Source of the DNA: Tissierellia bacterium | GTDB taxonomy: Bacteria > Bacillota > Clostridia > Tissierellales > Peptoniphilaceae | Direction: 5' to 3' | Assembly: GCA_030528125.1 (NCBI GenBank) | Contig: JAUMZM010000012.1 | Location: forward strand, 1-40,023 | Length of the DNA: 40,023 bases | Part shown: piece after piece, positions 7,238 to 13,892 of the stretch | Layout: every line of letters begins with the position of its first letter | How positions within the stretch are numbered: position 1 is the stretch's first letter | The notes under the pieces: generated by a model | What the model was told of the DNA's origin: nothing | Database searches by the model: none | What the model saw: the letters and a program-made list of their open reading frames with translations, nothing else | Program-made: the position numbers and the translations under genes

Positions 7238-9058
7238 CTAGTCTGTCACGCCTTTAAGAAATCCATAGCGACCAAAGTCTTCATTTTTGGTAAATTCCAC
7301 CGTATGAAGGCTATATTCATTCCAGTCCATTTTTGGTAAATTCTTATTATTATCTATCAATATAATCTGTCTGTGATTTCCAGTTTCTATTAGGAACTTA
7401 TAGAAAGCATACCTCATATTATCAAGACGCTCTTTAGTAGTTTGTTGATCTGCGATTGCTTCATCTAGGCCTAGTAGCGGAGTATCAACCATGAATATTG
7501 GAATAGGGTACGTGGCGTATAAATCTAAATATTCTAGCATAGATAAACTTACTACTGAATTTAAGTAGGCACGATACCCCTTACCTTGACTAGATTTAGG
7601 TTCACCATTTAAAGAAACATCGAAAGTGTTTCTATCAAATCTTGCAGTGCTTAAATTAGGAAAAGAACATTCTTTAAGATTGGTTTCAAGGATAGTACTC
7701 AGATTACGGAAGAAATTTAGTGGAAATCTATCTAATGGTTTATATTTATTATCTTCAATTTTATCATCATCATAGTCACTAAGATCTTCATTCCACTCAG
7801 ACGCCATTTTTCTTAAAGTCGCTTTTTCTGTTTGTAAATTAAAATACATATTATATTCTCTTATGGTGTTTTCTAATTCTTTTATTGCAGGAGCTAGTAT
7901 TTTATTAATACGATGACTGTTTTGATTAATAATAGTTTGATTAGATTTAATCTTATTCTCTAAAGCTATGTCCTCTTCTTTAAGAAGTTCTAGGGTTTCA
8001 GTTAAGTCCTTTAATTTAATTTGTATGTTTTTTAGCTCGATAGCTACACTTTCTAAATTTACTAGATTGTTTTCTTCAGTCATCTTGGAATTGCAAAAAG
8101 GGCATGAGGTGTCTTCTTCGTAAGAATGCATCGGTCTATTTCCCTCAACTATAAAAGATAGTCTATTTAAATCAATCTTGTATTGATAAATTAGCTCTTC
8201 GAAGTTTCGAATACTTATGCTGTTTTCTTCTCTTTCAACAAAAAGAGAAGTATTTTCCTCGGTTAGCATTTTATTTTCTTTTGTAATTTTAGATAGTGCA
8301 TCATTATTATAGTTAACTTGATGTAAAGCATAATTTAAATGCTTCTCAGCCTCTTCTTTGCTTATGTTTTTTAGAGTTTCAGATATTTTGGACTCTTCTT
8401 CAGAAATCTTTTTAAGTTTATTATTTACATAGGCTCTAACTGCTTGATTTTTTAACTTTATGCTATCAGGAGATTCTTCTTTTTCTAAAGGGGCTTGGTC
8501 TTCACCATTTATAAGAAATAAAAGAGAGGAGCGAAAAGCGGTTAAAGAAGTATTTGTCTTTGGATCTAAAATAGAACCTTCTCGTAAAATTTCAGATTCT
8601 TTGAGAAAGAAGATGTGTAAGAAAGTTCGCCAAGTAAGATTTTGTGTTGCAAAGTTTTCATTTTTGATTACTTTAATTGGAAGTTGATCTATTCCAAGGA
8701 GAGTAAGAAATATATCGGAGAGAGTCATTTTTGTTTTAGAAACTAGAGGGTATTCGCCACTTTCTATATCTGGAATAGAGCTTTTAAGATACACCTTATT
8801 CTTATTTTCTTCTAAATACCTTTTAATTTGAATAGTACCGCTTTCACAAGCAAGGTCTATAATTAGATAATCTTGATTATCTAAACCATCAACTTTACTT
8901 GCACCAAAAAGATAATCAACACATTTTAAGATTAAAGTCTTACCCGTGTTGGAGGGGCCATGGATAAGATTAAATCCATTAGCAAAGTCAACTTTAGATA
9001 TCTCACCTTGATTGCTAATGCTTTGAATTGATTTTATATAAAAAGATTTAGCCATCAC
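7238..9058 (-). CDS. ABC-3C Rad50-like ATPase (DUF3732 type)
   Basis: 606 residues. Walker A GPSNTGKT is at residues 34-41; long coiled coils (about 205-300 and 335-400) flank a zinc-hook-like CPFC at Cys319/Cys322; the ABC signature region is near residues 483-500 (SSQGKGYRAYLNS); Walker B is FMVDTP with Asp525, then LLGLDE. This is the SMC/Rad50-like ATPase of the ABC-three-component conflict systems described by Aravind and colleagues, thought to sense nucleic-acid state in phage defence. Start GTG 9058 or ATG 9055, after AAAGGAGG. It abuts the middle component (stop 9059). Confidence 0.88.
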   Translation of the reverse strand: MMAKSFYIKSIQSISNQGEISKVDFANGFNLIHGPSNTGKTLILKCVDYLFGASKVDGLDNQDYLIIDLACESGTIQIKRYLEENKNKVYLKSSIPDIESGEYPLVSKTKMTLSDIFLTLLGIDQLPIKVIKNENFATQNLTWRTFLHIFFLKESEILREGSILDPKTNTSLTAFRSSLLFLINGEDQAPLEKEESPDSIKLKNQAVRAYVNNKLKKISEEESKISETLKNISKEEAEKHLNYALHQVNYNNDALSKITKENKMLTEENTSLFVEREENSISIRNFEELIYQYKIDLNRLSFIVEGNRPMHSYEEDTSCPFCNSKMTEENNLVNLESVAIELKNIQIKLKDLTETLELLKEEDIALENKIKSNQTIINQNSHRINKILAPAIKELENTIREYNMYFNLQTEKATLRKMASEWNEDLSDYDDDKIEDNKYKPLDRFPLNFFRNLSTILETNLKECSFPNLSTARFDRNTFDVSLNGEPKSSQGKGYRAYLNSVVSLSMLEYLDLYATYPIPIFMVDTPLLGLDEAIADQQTTKERLDNMRYAFYKFLIETGNHRQIILIDNNKNLPKMDWNEYSLHTVEFTKNEDFGRYGFLKGVTD

Positions 9059-9502
9059 TTATATCCTCCTTTTACGTGAAATTCCATTAATATAATTCAA
9101 AACTTCAGTATCTGAGTACTTACTGAAATAATCCTGTACATCAATTGCAATATTCATATAGTTCATTGCATAGTCAAGCTTTAGTTCTTCTATAACTTCT
9201 TTACCTCTATCAGTGATTTTAAAGACAAAACCTTGATTCGTTCCTGACACTGAAGCGAAACCTTTGGATACTAGTGCTTTTAGAGCCTGTCTTCCAGATT
9301 TTAAACGAGTAGCAAGTTCCCCCAATCGATATGGGTTTTTTCCATGTAAGTCGTAATCTCCAATCTTAAAGGTTTTAGAGTATAAGCTTAAATAATCTAA
9401 AGAGGAAATGTAGTCTGCGGTTTTCTCTTTTCCATCAAGAACAAAAAGTTGTATAAGGATTCTGAGGGAGATTTCGTAGATAGAATTAAATAGATTACTC
9501 AT
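9059..9502 (-). CDS. ABC-3C middle component, winged-helix protein
   Basis: 147 residues. Helical N-terminus, then a winged-helix core (about residues 50-105, ending in KGFASVSGTNQGFVFKITDRGKEV) and a C-terminal helix. It fits the 'middle component' of ABC-three-component systems, which links the ATPase to the third subunit. The ATG at 9502 is chosen because GGAGG is six bases upstream; TTG 9517 and ATG 9508 are alternatives. It overlaps the upstream gene by 8 bases (ATGAGTAA), so translation is probably coupled. Family inferred from fold and context. Confidence 0.8.
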   Translation of the reverse strand: MSNLFNSIYEISLRILIQLFVLDGKEKTADYISSLDYLSLYSKTFKIGDYDLHGKNPYRLGELATRLKSGRQALKALVSKGFASVSGTNQGFVFKITDRGKEVIEELKLDYAMNYMNIAIDVQDYFSKYSDTEVLNYINGISRKRRI

Positions 9503-10457
9503 CTTCATCCTCCTCAATCCAGACTAAGCGACTATCATTTACTAACATGTGGCAAAACCCACATTTTCTTTTTATGGTTACCAACTCTGGTAAGTGATAT
9601 AGCTTTGAGCCATTGAGTTCAATTTTAGATGCCTGCTCTAAAACAGATAGTAGTCTATCATATCCATCAGAATAGTTTTTTCTACTTGTATTGACAACAC
9701 CATCATAGGTTTCATCTAGAAGTTTTTGAAATTCATCAGAATCTGAGAAAATAGTATCTCTTGAAAAATTTTTTAAACTCTCAGCCTCATAAAAATTAAC
9801 TCTTTGCTCTTGGAAGTTTTCTCTATATTTCTTTTTGAAGGTAGCTCTGTTTGAAATGTCAATATCAGTTTTTCCAGCATCATTATAGGCATCAATTAAA
9901 GCATAAATATATTTTAATTTCATTTCATCTTCAGGGATATCTTCTGATGGTACATCTGAAATTGGCATAGGTATTTTGGCATCTCCGAAAACCAACATTC
10001 CATTTTCTACTTTTACTTTACTGATAAAGTCTTCAACATTTATAGGTTGAGGACTTTTTTTATTCCCATTTGTAGCTATATCGGTAAGTATCTTCGTAAG
10101 AAGCTCTGCTGCTTTACTGCCTAAGTTAAAAAGATTAAGGCCATCAATTGAAAACTCAGACTGAAATAATTCATACATAGCTGAGGTAATTGAATCATCG
10201 GTGTCATCAATAAAAGCTGCCAGTTTTTGTTCATCCTTGTATTTTAAAAGTTCTATAGCAACATCCTTTGAAATATTAGCTGAACCATAAGCATATTTTT
10301 TAATAGTAGAGGAACTTCTTTCTACATCAGAGAGGTCCTCTTCGGTATATGGTGTATAAATTTCAAATACGCTTTGCGTAAAATATTCAATACTTTCTTT
10401 ATTTTCTTTAAGTGGTCTAATACATTTTATGAATTTAGAAAAAGGTGTTTTGCTCAC
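9495..10457 (-). CDS. ABC-3C third component (CTD protein)
   Basis: 320 residues from the GTG at 10457, which has AAAGGAGG six bases upstream; an ATG at 10508 opens the frame earlier but lies in the palindromic leader. The C-terminal part (about residues 205-320) has the helical ABC-3C C-terminal-domain look and a CGFCHML cysteine pair close to the end, followed by an acidic tail. The N-terminal half has no catalytic motif I recognise. First gene of the cassette; in these systems this subunit carries or recruits the effector. Assignment rests mainly on the partner genes. Confidence 0.75.
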   Translation of the reverse strand: MSKTPFSKFIKCIRPLKENKESIEYFTQSVFEIYTPYTEEDLSDVERSSSTIKKYAYGSANISKDVAIELLKYKDEQKLAAFIDDTDDSITSAMYELFQSEFSIDGLNLFNLGSKAAELLTKILTDIATNGNKKSPQPINVEDFISKVKVENGMLVFGDAKIPMPISDVPSEDIPEDEMKLKYIYALIDAYNDAGKTDIDISNRATFKKKYRENFQEQRVNFYEAESLKNFSRDTIFSDSDEFQKLLDETYDGVVNTSRKNYSDGYDRLLSVLEQASKIELNGSKLYHLPELVTIKRKCGFCHMLVNDSRLVWIEEDEDE

Positions 10458-10474
10458 AATTTTCCTCCTTTCTG

Positions 10475-10492
10475 TGGTCCGATTAGACCACG
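10475..10492. promoter_or_regulatory. Operator-like palindrome upstream of ABC-3C
   Basis: GTGGTC-CGATTA-GACCAC is a perfect 6-bp inverted repeat, with further GGTCC/GGACC half-sites to 10505. It lies in the 5' leader between the promoter (10575) and the GTG start (10457). A likely site for the operon's XRE protein, or an RNA hairpin affecting translation. Confidence 0.5.
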
Positions 10493-10574
10493 GACTTTTC
10501 TGGACCAATTCCGACCATGTAAAAATATCTAATTTTATAAGATAGAAACAGATATAAGGTTAGTGACTAATTAA

Positions 10575-10584
10575 ATTATATCAC
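10575..10584 (-). promoter_or_regulatory. Promoter of the ABC-3C operon
   Basis: On the minus strand TGTGATATAAT, an extended -10 with TATAAT at 10580-10575. No good -35. It predicts a leader of about 110 bases before the GTG at 10457. Confidence 0.55.
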
Positions 10585-10668
10585 AGCTTATTTCGTTTTA
10601 CTAAAGGCATTATTTAGAAAGACGAATAAAAAATCTGTTAAAAACGAAAAAACATTCTCAAGTCCGAG

Positions 10669-10767
10669 ATGCGCATTAGGACGTAGGGGATTACAAAAAT
10701 AGCTAAAGAAGTCTATTAGACTTATGAGCTTTTTGATCTCTACGTTTATTTCTAATGTGCATTTTTT
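10669..10767 (+). ncRNA. Long near-continuous hairpin with U tract (candidate RNA or attenuator)
   Basis: Four nested paired segments: ATGCGCATTAG (10669-10679) with CTAATGTGCAT (10752-10762); ACGTAG (10681-10686) with CTACGT (10740-10745), extended by GAT/ATC; CAAAAATAGCT (10694-10704) with AGCTTTTTG (10727-10735); and an apical AAGTC/GACTT stem. About 35 bp in all, ending in six T. It lies about 55 bases before the ribosome site of the early operon. It may be a small RNA, an attenuator, or a very long terminator. No clear promoter was found. Confidence 0.6.
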
Positions 10768-10836
10768 AGTGCAGAAAATTACGATGGTCAATTTTGTTTC
10801 CCCTGAGAATTAGCCAATTCAAGGAGGAAACGAAAA

Positions 10837-10926
10837 ATGCGAATCAGAAAAACACGACAAGATCAGAGAAGAACCTACATTTATCAATCTGCTACTGGAA
10901 AAAAAGAAGTCATCACAGCAGGATAA
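10837..10926 (+). pseudogene. N-terminal fragment of split sigma-like gene
   Basis: ATG at 10837 with AAGGAGG ten bases upstream; 29 codons to a TAA at 10924. The same frame then stays open without a break to 11436, and the residues just after the TAA (NGVTEVDIK) read like the continuation of this family's N-terminal domain. So this is most simply the 5' end of one 199-codon gene interrupted by a single nonsense codon. It could instead be a real 29-residue leader. As recalled, not searched, homologues are uninterrupted here. Confidence 0.6.
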
Positions 10927-10941
10927 AATGGGGTCACAGAA

Positions 10942-11436
10942 GTGGATATTAAGATGCTCCACTCTATAGATGATAGTGAGGTCTACAATAATTTCAAAAA
11001 TATGAGACCAGGTAAAACAGAAGAGGAAAAAGAAGAAATTAAAAGATGGAAAGAAAAGTATATTGAGGATTTTGAGAAAGAACATGGATATAAGCCAAAC
11101 AAAAAAGACGTGGAGTATATGGTAAATGAGGTATTCCCTAAGAACTATAATCTTTCCTTAGATTATGATCAAAATGGTGAATTAGATTCAGACAAAAAGA
11201 CTATTTCCTATGAAGCATCTACTTGCGATGACTATAGCGATTTTATTTCCCCATGGTCAGACCAAATGGAGACACTATTAAAAGAATTAACTGCTAAGCA
11301 AAGACAAGTAGTCCAATTAATGTATGTAGAAGGATATAAGCAATCGGAAATTGCAAAAATGCTAGGTATATCTTCAGTTGGTGTAAAGAAACATTTGGAC
11401 AAGGCCAAGGCCTTTATCAAGAAAAATTATAAATAA
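10942..11436 (+). CDS. Phage sigma-70-like regulator, C-terminal product
   Basis: 164 residues from GTG 10942 (weak ribosome site). The C-terminal 60 residues are a region-4 helix-turn-helix: 'LTAKQRQVVQLMYVEGYKQSEIAKMLGISSVGVKK'. The N-terminal part, charged and helical, begins with the DIKMLHSIDDSEVYNN segment typical of Clostridia phage sigma-like proteins. First gene of the early operon; it probably directs phage transcription. Because of the upstream TAA it may be expressed only by reinitiation or read-through. Function of the truncated form is uncertain. Confidence 0.8.
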   Translation: MDIKMLHSIDDSEVYNNFKNMRPGKTEEEKEEIKRWKEKYIEDFEKEHGYKPNKKDVEYMVNEVFPKNYNLSLDYDQNGELDSDKKTISYEASTCDDYSDFISPWSDQMETLLKELTAKQRQVVQLMYVEGYKQSEIAKMLGISSVGVKKHLDKAKAFIKKNYK

Positions 11437-11443
11437 ATTTTAT

Positions 11444-11510
11444 GGTGGGGTTAAAAATCTCACCTTTTTCTTTGCCTGTGACTTGTAGGGGGAGAGAACC
11501 TTACAAGTTT
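11444..11510 (+). terminator. Terminator plus second hairpin
   Basis: GGTGGG and CTCACC (11444-11464) form a stem followed by TTTTT, eight bases past the sigma-like stop. A second hairpin, ACTTGTA/TACAAGT (about 11481-11510), follows before the next ribosome site. Likely partial termination between the regulator and the replication genes. Confidence 0.55.
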
Positions 11511-11530
11511 TAAAGAAGGGAGGTCATTAC

Positions 11531-11782
11531 TTGAAACACAGAGTTGTTATTAATGTAAGCAATGCGAATGGCGAGAAAAGGAAAATGATGGAAGCGGCAG
11601 AGATGAGTTTACCAAAGAGAATTATCAGGTTTCTATTTGGAGACTTTACACAGATCTACCTATTAAAGCCAGGCGATCAAATTGAATCAGTCGATATCAA
11701 AGAAGTGAAGGAAGCAGAAAAAGATGTCAAGAATAAAGCTACTGATGGAAATCAAAGAAGATGCAGAGAATCTTGCATCTAG
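11531..11782 (+). CDS. Conserved small phage protein, unknown function
   Basis: 83 residues from a TTG at 11531 with GGGAGG ten bases upstream. The middle holds a conserved-looking 'PKRIIRFLFGDFTQIYLLKPGDQIES' region (amphipathic helix followed by a short beta segment), and the tail is Lys/Glu-rich. No catalytic motif. It overlaps the next frame by 59 bases, and its last 20 residues are low-complexity, so the true end may carry little function. I do not know its role; its place at the head of the DUF2800/DUF2815 replication block suggests an early function. Confidence 0.6.
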   Translation: MKHRVVINVSNANGEKRKMMEAAEMSLPKRIIRFLFGDFTQIYLLKPGDQIESVDIKEVKEAEKDVKNKATDGNQRRCRESCI

Positions 11783-12017
11783 TATAGGCGTCCTTCTCAC
11801 AGCACTAGAAAGTGATGAGGAACTACCTAAAGAGGAATTAAAACAAAATGAAAAAACCTATGAGATTGAAGATGTAAGAAAGATACTAGCCGATAAATCA
11901 AGATTAGGCCATACGGCTAAAATAAGAGAACTTTTAGAAAAGTATGGAGCTAAAAAGTTATCTGAGATTGAACCAAGTAACTATAAAGGCTTGGTAGCAG
12001 ATGTGGAGAAGTTGTAA
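11724..12017 (+). CDS. Small early phage protein ('rrp5-like')
   Basis: 97 residues, ATG at 11724 (an ATG at 11742 is also possible). Acidic helical N-terminus, then 'YEIEDVRKILADKSRLGHTAKIRELLEKYGAKKLSEI', a small helical domain that recurs in Clostridia phages just before DUF2800 and is often annotated, without evidence, as an 'rRNA biogenesis protein rrp5'. Possibly a DNA-binding or adaptor domain. Stop and the next ATG overlap at 12017. Gene is secure by context; function unknown. Confidence 0.75.
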   Translation: MSRIKLLMEIKEDAENLASSIGVLLTALESDEELPKEELKQNEKTYEIEDVRKILADKSRLGHTAKIRELLEKYGAKKLSEIEPSNYKGLVADVEKL

Positions 12018-13129
12018 TGGGAGATCATGCTATTTTATCAGCATCATCTTCTAATAGATGGATTCACTGTCCACCAAGCGTTAGGCTCTCTCAAAAATAC
12101 GAAGATGAGATTAGTCCTTATGCACTTGAAGGAACATCAGCTCATGCCTTAGCAGAATATAAACTAAAAAAGTTATTAGGCTTAGATGTAAAAGATCCTA
12201 CTGATGATTTGGATTTTTATGATGAAGAAATGGATGAGCTAACTGAGGGATATGCTTCATATGTGACAGAAGTAATAAGTAGGTACGAAAACCCAGCCGT
12301 CTTTGTGGAAGAAAGACTTGACCTATCAGAATATGTTAAGGAGTCCTTTGGTACAGCTGACTGTGTAGTTGTTGGAGGAAAAGAACTTCATGTAATAGAT
12401 CTAAAGTATGGTCAAGGAGTTTTAGTAGATGCTAAAGAGAATTCACAACTCATGCTATATGGACTTGGTGCTCTGACTCTCTTCGATGGAATTTATGATA
12501 TTGAGAAAGTAATTCTTCATATCTATCAACCAAGAAGATGCAATATCTCAACTTATGAAATTAAGAAGATAGAACTATATGAGTGGGGAGAAACTGTACG
12601 AGAGATTGCTGAGAAAGCATATAAAGGCGAGGGGGAATTCTCTTGTGGAGAATGGTGCATCTTCTGCAAAGCTAAGAATAAATGCAGGAAAAGAGCGGAA
12701 GAAAACCTAAAACTGGCACAAGAAGAATTTATCCTACCACCAGAACTATCTGATGATGAAATTGAAGAGATTTTACCAAGACTAGACGAAATGGAACAAT
12801 GGGTCAAAGATATCAAGGCCTATGCTTTAGAAAGAGCAATGAAGGGCCATAGATGGAAGGATCTAAAACTTGTCGAAGGTAGGTCTAATAGGAAATACCG
12901 AGATGAAGATGAAGTTATAAACAAAGTAAAAGAACTGGGATTCAATCCCTTTGAAGAAAAGTTACTTGGCATCACAGCTATGACTAAGTTACTAGGTAAG
13001 AAAGTCTTTGATGAAAATATCGTAGACTTACTAGAAAAACCAAAAGGAAAGTTAACCCTAGTAAGCATTAGAGACACACGAGAAGAAGTAAAAATTGACA
13101 ATGTTAAAGAAGAATTCGGAGGTAAATAA
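12017..13129 (+). CDS. DUF2800 PD-(D/E)XK nuclease (Cas4/RecB-like)
   Basis: 370 residues. The N-terminal 'SASSSNRWIHCPPSVRLSQ' and 'EGTSAHALAEY' segments, the FGTADCVVV then VIDLKYGQG strand pair (Asp and D-x-K catalytic positions near residues 117-137) and a C-terminal cysteine cluster (CxxC…C…C, about 207-222) mark the DUF2800 family, a Cas4/RecB-type exonuclease with a likely Fe-S or zinc cluster. It is paired with DUF2815, suggesting a phage exonuclease plus single-strand annealing/binding set for recombination-dependent replication. Family secure; biochemical activity inferred. Confidence 0.92.
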   Translation: MGDHAILSASSSNRWIHCPPSVRLSQKYEDEISPYALEGTSAHALAEYKLKKLLGLDVKDPTDDLDFYDEEMDELTEGYASYVTEVISRYENPAVFVEERLDLSEYVKESFGTADCVVVGGKELHVIDLKYGQGVLVDAKENSQLMLYGLGALTLFDGIYDIEKVILHIYQPRRCNISTYEIKKIELYEWGETVREIAEKAYKGEGEFSCGEWCIFCKAKNKCRKRAEENLKLAQEEFILPPELSDDEIEEILPRLDEMEQWVKDIKAYALERAMKGHRWKDLKLVEGRSNRKYRDEDEVINKVKELGFNPFEEKLLGITAMTKLLGKKVFDENIVDLLEKPKGKLTLVSIRDTREEVKIDNVKEEFGGK

Positions 13130-13130
13130 T

Positions 13131-13682
13131 ATGTCAAATATGAATAAAACAAAAGTAATTACAGGTGAAGTTAGATTATCTTATGCAAATGTGTGGGAAC
13201 CAAAGTCAATCAATGGTGGTAAAGAAAGGTACTCAGTATCTGTCATTATCCCAAAGAGCGACCAAAAGACAATCGAGAAGATTGAGAAAGCAGTAGATGC
13301 TGCTATTGATGAAGGACTTTCTAAATTCAATGGAAAAAAACCTAATAAGAAAGCTATCAAACTTCCATTAAGAGATGGTGACACAGAAAAAGATGATGAG
13401 GCTTATGCTGATGCATACTTCTTAAATGCTAACTCTATGACAGCACCTCAAATTGTGGATAGAAACGTAGAACCAATTCTTGATAGAAGTGAAGTCTACT
13501 CAGGAGTTTTTGCAAGAGTATCACTAAACTTCTATGCCTACAATGTAAATGGTAATAAAGGAGTGGCCGTGGGCCTTGGAAATATTCAAAAGCTAAGAGA
13601 TGGACAACCTCTAGGAAATAGGTCTAATGCAGCAGATGACTTTGATGCTATGGACGATGATGAAGAAGATTTCTTAGCATAG
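13131..13682 (+). CDS. DUF2815 ssDNA-binding-like protein
   Basis: 183 residues from the ATG at 13131 (GGAGG eight bases upstream). The family DUF2815 has an OB-fold-like beta core ('GEVRLSYANVWEPKSINGGKERYSVSVIIPK', 'SGVFARVSLNFYAYNVNGNKGVAVGLGNIQKLRDG') and here a very acidic C-terminal tail ending DDEEDFLA, as in SSB proteins where that tail recruits partners. It follows the DUF2800 nuclease directly and should coat or anneal ssDNA at the phage fork. Functional statement is inferred from fold and tail. Confidence 0.9.
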   Translation: MSNMNKTKVITGEVRLSYANVWEPKSINGGKERYSVSVIIPKSDQKTIEKIEKAVDAAIDEGLSKFNGKKPNKKAIKLPLRDGDTEKDDEAYADAYFLNANSMTAPQIVDRNVEPILDRSEVYSGVFARVSLNFYAYNVNGNKGVAVGLGNIQKLRDGQPLGNRSNAADDFDAMDDDEEDFLA

Positions 13683-13691
13683 GAGGCAGAA

Positions 13692-13892
13692 ATGGACTAT
13701 TTAATTACAGAAATAGTTTTAGCTATTTGGTCTTTTTTATGGTATAAGCTTGGATTTTTACAAGCTCAGCTAAAAGAACTAGATAGAGATATCAGAAAAA
13801 TAGAAAAACAAATAAAAGAAGATAGAAAAAATAATTTAGCAGAATTAACAAAGCTTAGTGATAGCTATGAAGAGATTGTCCATAGATCTTGA
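13692..13892 (+). CDS. Small membrane-anchored coiled-coil protein
   Basis: 66 residues: a hydrophobic N-terminal helix (about 4-22) followed by a strongly charged coiled coil (about 26-60). AGGAGG five bases before the ATG. Ends inside the DNA polymerase gene (26-base overlap with its ATG). Unknown function; topology suggests a single-pass membrane anchor with a cytoplasmic coiled coil. Real gene by spacing and ribosome site. Confidence 0.65.
   Translation: MDYLITEIVLAIWSFLWYKLGFLQAQLKELDRDIRKIEKQIKEDRKNNLAELTKLSDSYEEIVHRS

Noticed and set aside
10588-10791. 67-codon minus-strand ORF
   Set aside because: It only reads through the long hairpin; Phe/Leu-rich, no ribosome site, better explained as structured RNA.
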